Shown: positions 1 through 14,052 of the stretch, piece after piece
Position numbering within the stretch: position 1 is the first letter of the stretch
Layout of the letters: each line of letters opens with the position of its first letter
Source of the DNA: JADJOY01 sp016713535 [NCBI: Deltaproteobacteria bacterium]
Lineage (GTDB): Bacteria; JADJOY01
DNA: 64,000 nucleotides
Assembly (NCBI GenBank): GCA_016713535.1
Contig: JADJOY010000018.1
Span: 172,291 to 236,290 of the forward strand
Reading direction: 5' to 3'
Made by a program: the position numbers and the translations under genes
The notes under the pieces: model-generated
What the model was told of the DNA's origin: nothing
What the model saw: the letters and a program-made list of their open reading frames with translations, nothing else
The model's database searches: none

Positions 1-2
1 CC

Positions 3-2576
3 GAGAGCGCGGCCCTCGGCCGCACCCAGAAGGAAACCGAGGCCGCGCATCGCGCCGCCGCCCGTGACGTCGCGAGCGCGATGGGTGACTGGGAGCGGCT
101 GCTGCAGCAGTGGCGCGCCGACACGCTCTCCCTCGACGCGCGCAGTGCGGCGCGCAAGCGCGAGCTCGCCGCGGTGCAGGGTGCGGGCCTGCGCGCCGAC
201 GCCATGGACGGCGCCAAGGCGCGCTTCGATCAGGTCCGCGAGCGCTTCGAGAAGAGCCGCGCGGTGGGGATCGACACCGTCCCGCTGATCCGGCGTGGCC
301 TCGAGCGCGTCGCCAAGGACCGTGAGCTCCACCTCGCTGCCGGCCAGCTCCAGCGCTGGCGCACGGCCCGCGCGGACGCCGTGACGGCGCTCGAGGAGAT
401 CGAGAACCAGCTCGCCGATCTCGAGGAGAGCTGGCGCAGCACGGTCGCGGTCGCACGCCAGGCATGGCTCGCGGCGAGCGCGGGCGAGACCGCCACCCTC
501 ACCCAGCTCTGGGAGTCGGAGGAACTGCCGATCTGGGAGGAGGCCCAGCGCCAGCGCCGCGAGTCACTGCGCGCGCTGGACGAGGACCTGCGCGCGGTCT
601 CCGACGAGTACCAGGCGCGCCTCGAGCGCGCCGCCGCGCTCGACACCATGTGGCAGGGCGAGCAGCGCTGGCTCGAGCGGCGCGCGCTGCTCGCCCGCAG
701 CGACCCGGCGAGCCCGGCCCAGGCCGTGCGCCAGGCGTGGCTCGACTACCAGACCTGGAAGGCGAACGGTGGCACGATCAACTGGGTCGTGCTCGGCGGC
801 CTCGCCGTCCTGATCGGGTGCTGGAAGCTCATGGTCGGGCGGGTCCGTACGCTCACCGCGAAGCGCGGGATCCTCGCGAAGGAGGGCGACGCCGAACAGA
901 TGGCGGCGCGGCGGGCGTGGCGCGCGGTGCTGGTGCGCGCGTCGTGGGTGCCACTCGGGCCGATCCTGGGCTGGCTTGCGGCGTCGGTGATCGACGCCGA
1001 TCTGGAAGAGAGCGCCGCGCTCGCCCACGCCGGGTGGCTCGCGGGTGGCGTGCTCGCGGTCTACGCACTGATGCGCGGGCTGCTCACGAACACGCGGGAC
1101 GATCGCGGCGCGCGTCGCTACCGCCGGCTCGCGGCGGCGAGCGCCACCATCCTGATGGTGCTCGGGCTGCCGCTCTACTACCTGAACGCGATCGCCTACG
1201 AGTCGTGCAACCCCGACCTCATGCTGCTGCTCGGGCGCTCCGTGCGGACCTTGCTCGCGGTGGGGATCGCGATCGCGGTGGCGTTCCGCGTGCTGGTCGT
1301 GGCCCTCTTGCCGGCGCGCATGAAGGAGGCCACGCGGCGCTGGCTGGATCCCCTGCGGTTTGGCCTGCTCGCGATCGTGGCGGTGACGCTCGTGGTGGAC
1401 TGGTCGGGCTACGTGCAGCTCGCGAGCGCGCTCTTCAACGCGGCGTTCGGCTCGGCGCTGGTGATCTCGCTCGGGGTCTTCGGCGCGCGCAGCGCGCTCA
1501 AGGCGCTCAGCTACACGTCGGACACCACCGTCACCGACGTCCTCGCCGAGGAGCGCCGGGCGTTCCTGCTCCAGCAGGCGCGCACCGTGGTGCTGATCGG
1601 GACCGGGGCGGTCGTGGTGTGGGGGATCGGGCTCGCGCTACGCGTGGTGCCGGGCGACCTCCAGATGGTCGCCGCCAAGCCGCTGTGGCCGTTCCGTACG
1701 GAAGGGACCGCCGGCCTCACCCTCGGCTCGCTGTGGGCGGCGACGATGGAGCTGGTCGCCACGGTGGTGGTGGCGCGCGCGCTGCGCGGCGGGCTCGATC
1801 ACTTCGCGCTGGCGTGGGCGGGCATCGAGCGGGACCTGCGCTACTCGGTGGCCACCGTCACGAACTACGTGATCCTGGCGCTCGGCATCGCCAAGTCGAT
1901 CGGCAAGCTCGGCGTCGAGCTCAAGGATCTGCAGTGGCTCCTCGCCGCGGCGGGCGTCGGCATCGGCTTCGGCTTGCAGGAGATCATCTCCAACTTCGTG
2001 AGCGGCATCATCATCCTCTTCGAGCGTCCGCTGAAGATCGGCGACGTGGTCGAGGTGGACGGACGCCCCGGCGAGGTCGTGGACGTGAGCATCCGCAGTA
2101 CCACGGTGCGCACCCAGGACAACAAGTTCGTGCTGGTGCCCAACAAGGAGATCATCACCCAGCGCCTCACCAACTTCACCGGCCTCGACCCCAAGCTGCG
2201 CATCGACGTGCCGATCGGGGTTGCGTACGGCACCGACACCGCGCAGGTGCGCGAGACCCTGCTCGACGCCGCGCGCCGCCACGGCCGCGTGTTCAAGCGT
2301 CCGCCTCCCGACGTTCTCTTCAAGGCGCACGGCGAGTCGAGTCTCGACTTCGTGCTGCGGGCGTGGGTGCACGTCAACGACCGTGACGAGGTCGCGAGCG
2401 ACCTGCGCTACGCGATCGAGACCGCGCTGCGCCGCCAGCGGATCGAGGTGCCGTTCCCGCAGCGCGTGGTGCACGTGGTGGGCGGCCCCGTCGCCGGGCT
2501 TGCCGATGAGCCCGATGGCCGCGATACCGAGGAAGAGCCTCGGCGGCCTGGCCCCGACCCCCGGAGGCTCGCGTGA
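3..2576 (+). CDS. MscS-family mechanosensitive ion channel, 5' end outside window
   Basis: Inner-membrane channel that opens under membrane tension. The frame is open to the first bases of the window with no stop, so the ATG at 81 is probably internal and the protein begins upstream. The visible part is at least 858 residues: an Arg/Glu-rich, coiled-coil-like N-terminal third (periplasmic-type extension as in MscK/YbiO-like large members), then about ten hydrophobic segments. The canonical MscS pore and beta domain follow near 1940-2200, with a glycine-rich pore helix (GVGIGFGLQEIISNFVSGI), then FERPLKIGDVVEVDG and VPNKEII. The C-terminus ends in a polar, Arg/Glu/Pro tail. It is 29 nt upstream of malQ on the same strand, but no functional link is evident. 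The family call is secure; the subfamily is not. Confidence 0.93.
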   Translation, partial: ESAALGRTQKETEAAHRAAARDVASAMGDWERLLQQWRADTLSLDARSAARKRELAAVQGAGLRADAMDGAKARFDQVRERFEKSRAVGIDTVPLIRRGLERVAKDRELHLAAGQLQRWRTARADAVTALEEIENQLADLEESWRSTVAVARQAWLAASAGETATLTQLWESEELPIWEEAQRQRRESLRALDEDLRAVSDEYQARLERAAALDTMWQGEQRWLERRALLARSDPASPAQAVRQAWLDYQTWKANGGTINWVVLGGLAVLIGCWKLMVGRVRTLTAKRGILAKEGDAEQMAARRAWRAVLVRASWVPLGPILGWLAASVIDADLEESAALAHAGWLAGGVLAVYALMRGLLTNTRDDRGARRYRRLAAASATILMVLGLPLYYLNAIAYESCNPDLMLLLGRSVRTLLAVGIAIAVAFRVLVVALLPARMKEATRRWLDPLRFGLLAIVAVTLVVDWSGYVQLASALFNAAFGSALVISLGVFGARSALKALSYTSDTTVTDVLAEERRAFLLQQARTVVLIGTGAVVVWGIGLALRVVPGDLQMVAAKPLWPFRTEGTAGLTLGSLWAATMELVATVVVARALRGGLDHFALAWAGIERDLRYSVATVTNYVILALGIAKSIGKLGVELKDLQWLLAAAGVGIGFGLQEIISNFVSGIIILFERPLKIGDVVEVDGRPGEVVDVSIRSTTVRTQDNKFVLVPNKEIITQRLTNFTGLDPKLRIDVPIGVAYGTDTAQVRETLLDAARRHGRVFKRPPPDVLFKAHGESSLDFVLRAWVHVNDRDEVASDLRYAIETALRRQRIEVPFPQRVVHVVGGPVAGLADEPDGRDTEEEPRRPGPDPRRLA

Positions 2577-2605
2577 GCAGGGCGCGCCGCGCCCGCTGAT
2601 CGGTC

Positions 2606-4705
2606 ATGGCCGCCACCCGCGACCCGCTCCGGACCCTGTGCGGGCGGGTCGGCCTGGCGGTGTCTTACCGCGACGCGCTCGGGGAGCTGCGCCATCCGCC
2701 GGTCGAGTCGCTGCTCGCGGTGCTTCGCGCGCGCGGTGTTCCCATCCAGTGCCCCGAGGAGGCGTCGCGCCACCTCGCGGAGCTCGAGCGCCGCCCCTGG
2801 CAGCGGCCCGCCGACGAGTGCGTGGTGTCGTGGGGCGGCGCGGCCGCCAAGCTGGTGGTGCGCTTGCCCGCCCGGCTGGCGGCGCGGCCGCTGCGGGTGA
2901 CCGTCGAGCGCGAGGACGGCGAGCGACTCGTCGTCGACTCGCGCGCGGACGATCGCGTGGAGCGCGCTCGCACCCGGGTCGGCCGCGCGAGCTTCGTCGC
3001 CAGCGAGCTCCGCTTCGGCCGCGGCGCCCCGCCCGGGGTGCATCGCGTGGTGGTCGAGAGCGGTGCGGGCGCGCACGAACTCACCTGGATCGCCGCTCCG
3101 GTGCGCGCTCACGCGCTCGAAGGCGCCGCGCTCGGTGTGTTCGCGCCGCTGCACGCGCTCAGGACCCGCGGCAGTCTCGGCGTTGGCGACTTCGACGACC
3201 TCGGCGTGCTGGTCGACGCGGTCTCCCGGGTCGGCGGCGATTGCGTCGCGATCTTGCCGATCCTCGCGGCCTTCCTGGACGAGCCCTTCGATCCCAGCCC
3301 GTACGCCCCGGTGAGCCGGCTGCACTGGAACGAGCTCCACCTCGGTGTCGGCTCGGTGCCGGAGGCCGAGGGGCTCGAGGATGCGGCGCTCAGGCTCGGT
3401 ACCGCGGCCGCGGCGCGCGAGGCACAGGCCGCGATCGCCGCCGCGACCGTCGACCATCGCCGGCTGATGTCGCTCAAGCGCGGTCTGCTGGAGGCGTGTG
3501 CGCGACGCCTCTTCACGCGCGGCGGCCCACGTCGCGACGAGCTCGAGGGGTTCCTGCGGGACCACCCAGGCGTGCTCGAGTACGCGCGGTTTCGCGCCGC
3601 CGGCGAGCGCCTCGGCAGGGCGTGGCCTCGCTGGCCGGCGCCGGAGCGGGACGGATTGCTGCCCCAGGCCGGTCTCGAGGACGAGCGTGTCCGCCACCAC
3701 GCCTACGTGCAGTGGCTGGTCCGCGAGCAGCTCGGCGCGGTGGCGCAGCGCGCCCGCTCGGCCGGGCTGGGACTGATGCTCGACTACCCGGTCGGGGTGC
3801 ATCCGTGCGGATTCGACACGTGGCGGCACCGAAGCTGCTTCATGAACGAGTGCTCGCTCGGCGCGCCGCCCGACGATTTCTTCCGCAAGGGCCAGGGATG
3901 GGGCCTCGCGGGCCTCGATCCGGGCGCTGTGGTGCGTCGCGAGGGCCTGGATTACGTCCGCGCGGCCTTCGCGACGTCCATGGCCTTCGCCGGCGCGTTA
4001 CGGATCGACCACGTGATGGGGCTGACTCGCACCTTCGTGATTCCGGCCGGGGCCACGCCGGCGGACGGAGTGTACGTGTCGATGCCTCGGGAGGCGCTGC
4101 ACGCGCTGGTGGTCCTCGAGTCGCGGCGGCACGGGTGCGCCGTCCTCGGTGAGGACCTCGGCACCGTACCCCCCGGGGTGCGTGAGACCATGCGCCGGCG
4201 CGAGCTGCTGCGGATGCACGTGCTCGAGCTCGAGCTGGCGGCCGACCGCGACGACCCGCTGCCCCGCGACGTTCCCGCGGATGCGGTGGCGAGCTTCGGC
4301 TCCCACGACATGGCGACCTTCGCGGGGTTCCTGGCCGGCCGCGACGTCGACGAGCGCGAGCGCCTGCGGCTCCTCGATCGCGCCGAGGTGGACGCCGCGC
4401 GCCGCCAGCGCGCGGCGCTGGTGAAGCGCCTCGCCGCGCGGCTGCGCGTCCGCCCCGCCCGCGATACCGCGCTGCTTCTCGAGCGCGTGTGGAGCTGGCT
4501 CGCCGCGAGTCCGGCGCGGTTGGTGATCGTCGCCCTCGAGGACCTGTGGCTCGAGCCCGAGCCGCACAACGTCCCGGGCACCGGGGTCGAGCGCGGCAAC
4601 TGGACCCGCCGGGACGCGCATCCGATCGAGGAGATCCTCGAGAACCCGAAGTGGATGGCCACGCTCGCGCGCGTCGCGCGGGCGCGGCGCCAATCGCGAG
4701 CGTGA
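2606..4705 (+). CDS. malQ: 4-alpha-glucanotransferase (amylomaltase, GH77)
   Basis: Transfers alpha-1,4-glucan segments between maltodextrins in the cytoplasm (699 aa, typical for long MalQ). The GH77 catalytic triad is visible. The nucleophile Asp is about residue 468 in the RIDHVMGLTR motif. The acid/base Glu is about 516 in GEDLGTVPPGVR. The transition-state Asp is about 568 in FGSHDMATF. An N-terminal beta-rich domain of about 150 residues precedes the barrel. The ATG at 2606 is the first start after the MscS stop. It sits directly before glgB, so the pair handles glycogen or maltodextrin: MalQ disproportionates chains and GlgB branches them. Confidence 0.96.
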   Translation: MAATRDPLRTLCGRVGLAVSYRDALGELRHPPVESLLAVLRARGVPIQCPEEASRHLAELERRPWQRPADECVVSWGGAAAKLVVRLPARLAARPLRVTVEREDGERLVVDSRADDRVERARTRVGRASFVASELRFGRGAPPGVHRVVVESGAGAHELTWIAAPVRAHALEGAALGVFAPLHALRTRGSLGVGDFDDLGVLVDAVSRVGGDCVAILPILAAFLDEPFDPSPYAPVSRLHWNELHLGVGSVPEAEGLEDAALRLGTAAAAREAQAAIAAATVDHRRLMSLKRGLLEACARRLFTRGGPRRDELEGFLRDHPGVLEYARFRAAGERLGRAWPRWPAPERDGLLPQAGLEDERVRHHAYVQWLVREQLGAVAQRARSAGLGLMLDYPVGVHPCGFDTWRHRSCFMNECSLGAPPDDFFRKGQGWGLAGLDPGAVVRREGLDYVRAAFATSMAFAGALRIDHVMGLTRTFVIPAGATPADGVYVSMPREALHALVVLESRRHGCAVLGEDLGTVPPGVRETMRRRELLRMHVLELELAADRDDPLPRDVPADAVASFGSHDMATFAGFLAGRDVDERERLRLLDRAEVDAARRQRAALVKRLAARLRVRPARDTALLLERVWSWLAASPARLVIVALEDLWLEPEPHNVPGTGVERGNWTRRDAHPIEEILENPKWMATLARVARARRQSRA

Positions 4706-4725
4706 CGTGAGTGGAGCCTGAGCCC

Positions 4726-6708
<1,983 letters not shown>

Positions 6709-6798
6709 CGTTCGATCGGCCCCCGCACACGCTCTCCCCCGCGCAGGTCGCGGGGGGCGCTCGAGGTCGATCCGCTCGCGGGTCTCGCGAGCGCCGAG

Positions 6799-9444
<2,646 letters not shown>

Positions 9445-9455
9445 GGAGCGAACGG

Positions 9456-11207
9456 ATGACGGCGAAGCTGGGCGGAGAGGTGGTCGCGGCGATGCTCGCG
9501 GCGGAGGGCGTCGACACGGTGTTCGGGATCGTCGACGGTACCTACCTGGGGCTGTTCGCGAGCTTCGAGAAGTACGGGATCCGGTTCTACTCGCCGCGCC
9601 ACGAGACGTGCGCGCTGCACATGGCGGGTGCCTACGCGCGGATCACCGGCAAGCTCGGCGTGTGCATCGCGTCGAACGGGCCGGGTGTCGCGAACGCGCT
9701 TCCCGGGGTCGCGGTCGAGAACGGCGAGGGCAACCGTGTGCTCTTGCTCACGAGCTGCCGCCGCCAGGGGATCGCCTACCCGGACCGAGGCGGCACATAC
9801 CAGTACTTCGATCAGGCCGGCGTCACGCGCGCGATGGCGAAGTGGAGCGGCGCGGTCCCGAGCTTCGACCGCATCCCCGAGCTCATGCGCCGCGCGTTCC
9901 GCATCGCGCACCGCGGCCGGCCCGGGGTGGTCCACGTCGACCTCCCCGAGAACGTCCTCAACAACGTCTTCGAGGCGCCCGACGACCTGATCCGGGCGCC
10001 GCACCAGTACCGCCGCACCGAGCCCATCCGCGCCGCAGCGGACGACGTCGAGAAGGTAGCCGCGTGGCTGCGCGACGCCGAGCGCCCGCTCCTCCACGCC
10101 GGCAGCGGCGTGGTTCACGCGCTCGCCTACGACGAGCTCCTCGAGGTCGCGGAGCTGCTGCACGCTCCGGTGAGCACGAGCTGGGGGGCGCGCGCCGTGA
10201 TGCCCGACGCTCACAAGCTGGCGCTGCCGGTGCCGCTCATGAGCGTGGTGAACGAGACGCGCGCTGCCTCCGACTGGGTGCTGGTGGTGGGCTCGCGCCT
10301 CGGTGAGACCGATTGGTGGGGCAAGGCGCCCTACTGGGGGCGCGGCGCGGCGCAGAAGCTGGTGCAGGTCGACAACGACGAGGAGATCCTGGGGCTCAAC
10401 AAGCCCACCGAGCTCACGATCCTCGCCGACGCGAAGAGCTTCCTCGCCGACCTCGCCTGTGCGCTGCGCGCCGAGCGCGTGCCAGCCGACCGCATGCGTC
10501 ACCGCGAGGAGCGCATCGCCGCCCTCGCCGACGCGAAGGCCAAGGCGCGCGCCGAGTTCGATCTGGCGCTCGAGAATCGCGAGAGCCCCATCCACCCCGC
10601 GCAGGTGCCGCACGTCTGCGACCAGGTCTTCGACGAGGACGCGATCGTGGTCGTCGACGGCGGCAACACCGCCGTGTGGACCACGTTCTTCCACGAGGTG
10701 AAGCGCCCCGGCGGCGTGCTCTCGACCTTCAAGTTCGGCATGCTCGGCGCGGGCGTGAGCCAGGCGCTCGGCGCCAAGGTGGCCGCACCGGAGAAGCAGG
10801 TGTATTGCGTGATCGGCGACGGCGCGATGGGCTTTCACGCGCAGGAGCTCGAGACCGCGGTGCGCCATCGCCTGCCGGTCACGTACATCGTGTTGTGTGA
10901 CCGCCAGTGGGGCATGGTCAAGCTCACCCAGACCATGATGCTCCCGGTCATGCGCGAGGCGCTCGGCGTGGAAGGCGAGGGGGTCATCAACGCCGACTTC
11001 CAGGAGATCGCGTTCGACAAGCTCGCCGAGAGCATGGGAGCCCACGGCGAGAGGGTGGGCTCACCGGACGAGCTGCGCGCCGCGCTCGAGCGTTGCGTGG
11101 GCCAGGGCGGCCCCTCCGTGGTGCACGTGGACGTCGATCCGATGCAGCATCTCTTCGCGCCCGGCCTGCAGGAGTTCAAGGCGATGCACCAGGAGCCCGC
11201 CGGCTGA
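9456..11207 (+). CDS. Thiamine pyrophosphate-dependent enzyme (acetolactate synthase/decarboxylase superfamily)
   Basis: Cytoplasmic TPP enzyme of 583 aa with the three-domain layout of the POX/ALS family. The N-terminal PYR domain has the cofactor-activating Glu in the RHETCALHMAGAYAR motif and GPGVAN. A central TPP/FAD-like domain follows, and then the C-terminal PP domain with GDGAMGFHAQELETAV. In the TPP-binding motif the usual NN pair is replaced by CD (LCDRQWGMVK), so an Asp would be the metal ligand. The substrate cannot be read from sequence: ALS, benzoylformate, oxalyl-CoA and phenylpyruvate decarboxylases all share this fold. The ATG at 9456 has an AGGAG-type site; the stop overlaps the next ATG (TGATG). 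Confidence 0.9.
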   Translation: MTAKLGGEVVAAMLAAEGVDTVFGIVDGTYLGLFASFEKYGIRFYSPRHETCALHMAGAYARITGKLGVCIASNGPGVANALPGVAVENGEGNRVLLLTSCRRQGIAYPDRGGTYQYFDQAGVTRAMAKWSGAVPSFDRIPELMRRAFRIAHRGRPGVVHVDLPENVLNNVFEAPDDLIRAPHQYRRTEPIRAAADDVEKVAAWLRDAERPLLHAGSGVVHALAYDELLEVAELLHAPVSTSWGARAVMPDAHKLALPVPLMSVVNETRAASDWVLVVGSRLGETDWWGKAPYWGRGAAQKLVQVDNDEEILGLNKPTELTILADAKSFLADLACALRAERVPADRMRHREERIAALADAKAKARAEFDLALENRESPIHPAQVPHVCDQVFDEDAIVVVDGGNTAVWTTFFHEVKRPGGVLSTFKFGMLGAGVSQALGAKVAAPEKQVYCVIGDGAMGFHAQELETAVRHRLPVTYIVLCDRQWGMVKLTQTMMLPVMREALGVEGEGVINADFQEIAFDKLAESMGAHGERVGSPDELRAALERCVGQGGPSVVHVDVDPMQHLFAPGLQEFKAMHQEPAG

Positions 11208-12520
11208 TGGCGCGCGCGACGAAGCCGGCTCGGAAGAAGAAGGGCGCGGTCGCGCTGGCGAAGGCGGGCGCGCCGTCGCGGAAGAAGGCGGCGGCGCCGC
11301 GCCCGGAGCGCGGCGCCACGATGCCGACGGTGCTGGTGACGGGCGCGGCGGGCTACATCGGCCGCCTCACCGTCGAGACCCTCGCCGGACGGCGGCGGGA
11401 GCTGGGCGGCGTGGTGGCGCTCGACGTCCGCTCGGTGCCGGTGGCCGAGCGCCGCCCGGGCGTCGAGTACGTGGACGGCGACATCGGCGATCCCGCGCTC
11501 CTGGACCTGATCCGCAAGCATCACGTCGACACCGTGGTCCACCTCGCGTCGATCGTGCGCGCGCCCGCGGGGGCGCCCGAGGATCTCGCCTATCGCGTCG
11601 ACGTCCTTGGCACGAAGAACGTGCTGGAAGCGTGCCTCGCCGCCGGGGTGAAGAAGCTCGTCGTGACGTCGAGCGGCGCGGCCTACGGCTACCACGCCGA
11701 CAACGCGGAGTGGCTGGACGAGGACGACCCGATCCGCGGCAACGACGAGTTCCCGTACGCGAAGCACAAGCGGCTGGTCGAGGAGATGCTCGCCCGCCAT
11801 CGCGCCGAGCACCCCGAGCTCGCGCAGCTCGTGCTGCGCCCGGGCACGATCCTCGGCGCCGGCACCACCAACCAGATCACCGACCTCTTCGAGAAGCCGG
11901 TGATGCTCGGCGTGACCGGCTCCGATTCGCCGTTCGTGTTCATCTGGGATCGCGACGTGGTGGCGTGCATCGTCGCGGGCGTCTTCGACGGCAAGACCGG
12001 CATCTACAACCTGGCGGGCGACGGCGCCATGACCACGCGCCAGATCGCGCGTCGCCTCGGCAAACCCTACCTGCCGCTCCCCGCCGAGCTGCTGGGTGGG
12101 GCGCTCGCGGTGCTGAAGCGTCTCGGGCTCACCCAGTACGGCCCCGAGCAGGTGCGCTTCCTCCAGTACCGGCCGGTGCTCGCCAACCGGCGCTTGAAGG
12201 AGCGCCTCGGCTTCACGCCCACGTACACGTCACGGCAGGTGTTCGAGCTGTGGCTCGACTGGAAGCGCCGCTCGTGCGCGGGTCGCGGCGCTGAGTTCGG
12301 GCGGAATGCGCGCGGGCCGCGGCACTCGCTGGTGGATCCTCGGCGCGCTCGGCGCCGGGCTCGCGCTGGCGACGAGCTGCATGGTCCACATGCCCGGGCG
12401 GGGCTTCGAGGGCGCGTTGCCCGAGGCGAACGAGGGCGAACGCGTGCTGGCGGAGGCGCTGCGCGCTCACGTCGACCGGCTCGCCGGCGCGATCGGCGAG
12501 CGCAACACGAGCCGTCCTGA
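11207..12520 (+). CDS. NAD(P)-dependent epimerase/dehydratase (extended SDR) with odd C-terminus
   Basis: Extended short-chain dehydrogenase-type sugar-nucleotide or related oxidoreductase. The Rossmann motif VTGAAGYIGRL begins about residue 42. VVHLASIV, a Ser-Ser-Gly region with AAYGYH, and the YAKHK catalytic pair follow. Translational coupling (TGATG) favours the ATG at 11207, giving a 38-residue Lys/Ala/Pro-rich leader; ATG 11321 is an alternative that starts right at the fold. Family proteins should end near WLDWKRR (about 12275). Here the frame runs on for some 75 Arg-rich residues and overlaps the next gene by 215 nt. A +1 shift would instead stop at 12294, 11 nt before the next ATG, so a one-base error near the end is likely. 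Confidence 0.82.
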   Translation: MARATKPARKKKGAVALAKAGAPSRKKAAAPRPERGATMPTVLVTGAAGYIGRLTVETLAGRRRELGGVVALDVRSVPVAERRPGVEYVDGDIGDPALLDLIRKHHVDTVVHLASIVRAPAGAPEDLAYRVDVLGTKNVLEACLAAGVKKLVVTSSGAAYGYHADNAEWLDEDDPIRGNDEFPYAKHKRLVEEMLARHRAEHPELAQLVLRPGTILGAGTTNQITDLFEKPVMLGVTGSDSPFVFIWDRDVVACIVAGVFDGKTGIYNLAGDGAMTTRQIARRLGKPYLPLPAELLGGALAVLKRLGLTQYGPEQVRFLQYRPVLANRRLKERLGFTPTYTSRQVFELWLDWKRRSCAGRGAEFGRNARGPRHSLVDPRRARRRARAGDELHGPHARAGLRGRVARGERGRTRAGGGAARSRRPARRRDRRAQHEPS

Positions 12521-13316
12521 GGGGTTGGTACTCGCCCGTGACTACCTGGCGGCCGCGCTCACCGACGCGGGGCTCGTGGTGCGCGCGCAAGGTTTCGACG
12601 CACATGGCGTCCGGGTCGAGAACCTGGTCACCGAGGTGCCAGGCTCTGCACGGGCCGACGAGATCGTGGTGGTCGGCGCGCACTACGACTCCGCCGAGGG
12701 CTGCCCGGCGGCGAACGACAACGCGAGCGGCGTCGCGGTGTTGCTCGAGCTGGCTCGGACGTTCGCACTCGAGCCGCAGCGCCGCACGCTGCGCTTCGTG
12801 GCGTTCGTCAACGAGGAACCGCCCAACTTCCAGACCGAGACCATGGGCAGCCTCGTCTACGCGAAGGCGTGCAGGGCGAACGGCGATCGCGTCACCGCCA
12901 TGCTCAGCCTGGAGACGATGGGCTACTTCGACGATCGCGACGGCAGCCAGCAGTACCCGTTCCCGTTCGGGCTCTTCTATCCGAGCACCGGTGACTTCAT
13001 CGCGTTCGTGGGGAACTTCTCCTCTCGCTCGCAAGTGAGGCGCGCGACGCAGGTGTTCCGCGAGACCACCGCGTTTCCCGCCGAGGGCGCCGCGCTCCCC
13101 GGCTCGGTGCCCGGAGTCGGCTGGTCGGACCACTGGGCGTTCTGGGAGGTGGGTTACCCGGGCGTGATGGTCACCGACACCGCGCCCTTCCGGTATCCCC
13201 ACTACCACCTCGCCAGCGACACGCCGGATCGGGTGGATTTCCTGCGGCTGGCACGGGTGGTGGGAGGCATGCGAGAAATCATCCGCGATCTCGGCCGCGG
13301 CGTGGCGGTGAACTGA
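12306..13316 (+). CDS. M28-family zinc metallopeptidase, lipoprotein
   Basis: Exported aminopeptidase-type hydrolase of 336 aa. A short N-terminal hydrophobic segment ends in LATSC, a lipobox, so it is probably membrane-anchored. Dinuclear zinc ligands of M28 are visible: His in VVGAHYDS, Asp in ANDNASG, the Glu-Glu pair in FVNEEPP, and a late His in YPHYHLASDTPD. The substrate is not readable. Its start lies inside the over-long tail of the preceding SDR frame, but its own signal peptide and conserved fold make it the real gene there. It ends the 11-kb + strand run. Confidence 0.9.
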   Translation: MRAGRGTRWWILGALGAGLALATSCMVHMPGRGFEGALPEANEGERVLAEALRAHVDRLAGAIGERNTSRPEGLVLARDYLAAALTDAGLVVRAQGFDAHGVRVENLVTEVPGSARADEIVVVGAHYDSAEGCPAANDNASGVAVLLELARTFALEPQRRTLRFVAFVNEEPPNFQTETMGSLVYAKACRANGDRVTAMLSLETMGYFDDRDGSQQYPFPFGLFYPSTGDFIAFVGNFSSRSQVRRATQVFRETTAFPAEGAALPGSVPGVGWSDHWAFWEVGYPGVMVTDTAPFRYPHYHLASDTPDRVDFLRLARVVGGMREIIRDLGRGVAVN

Positions 13317-13379
13317 GGGGCGCGCGCGGCCGATCGCGGCGAGGGTTACGCTCGGTAGAGGGCACCGACGAGAGCCGTC

Positions 13380-14003
13380 ATGGACATCCTGATCGCCGAG
13401 GACGACGCGACGCTGAGCCGTACGCTGACCGACCTGGTCGGCGCGTGGGGCTTCCGCCCGATCGTCACCTCCAATGGCGCCGAGGCCGCGCGCATCCTGG
13501 TCGGCCCGGAGGCGCCGCCGCTCGCGATCCTCGACTGGCACATGCCGGGGATGGAGGGGCCGGAGGTGTGCCGGCTGGTGCGCGGTCGCGGATCGGCGAC
13601 GCCGCCCTTCCTGATGATCCTGACCGCGCGTAGCGGCCACGAGAACCTGATGGCGGGCTTCGCGGCGGGGGCCGACGACTACATCGTGAAGCCGTTCGAC
13701 GAGCGCGAGCTGCGCGCCCGCATCCACGTCGGCGTGCGGATGGTCGAGCTGCGCCAGGCGCTCGCCGAACGCGTGCGCGACCTCGAGAAAGCGCTCGCCA
13801 AGGTCCGCACCCTCCAAGGGCTGCTGCCGGTGTGTGCGTGGTGCCGCAAGGTGCGTAGCGATCAGGACTACTGGGAGTCGTTCGAGGCCTACGTCTCCGA
13901 CCACACCGACGCCACCGTCACCCACGGCATCTGCCCCGACTGCCGCGAGCGGATGGAAGCCGAAGCCAAGCTCGCCGCCGAGAAGGCCGCGCGCGAGGCG
14001 TGA
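13380..14003 (+). CDS. Response regulator with C-terminal double-CxxC zinc-type tail
   Basis: 207 aa. Residues 1-120 form a receiver domain: acidic pocket EDD (7-9), phospho-acceptor Asp52 in AILDWHMPG, Thr in MILTARS and Lys in DDYIVKPF. A short coiled coil (about 122-145) links to a tail with CAWCRKVR and CPDC, the LPVCAWC…CPDC module often attached to receiver or PAS proteins, which probably binds zinc. There is no DNA-binding or enzymatic output domain. No histidine kinase is adjacent, so the partner is elsewhere. Confidence 0.9.
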   Translation: MDILIAEDDATLSRTLTDLVGAWGFRPIVTSNGAEAARILVGPEAPPLAILDWHMPGMEGPEVCRLVRGRGSATPPFLMILTARSGHENLMAGFAAGADDYIVKPFDERELRARIHVGVRMVELRQALAERVRDLEKALAKVRTLQGLLPVCAWCRKVRSDQDYWESFEAYVSDHTDATVTHGICPDCRERMEAEAKLAAEKAAREA

Positions 14004-14052
14004 CCTGCGCGGTTCGGAGGCGGCGCGGACCTTCGCGCCGCGGGACCCGCGC

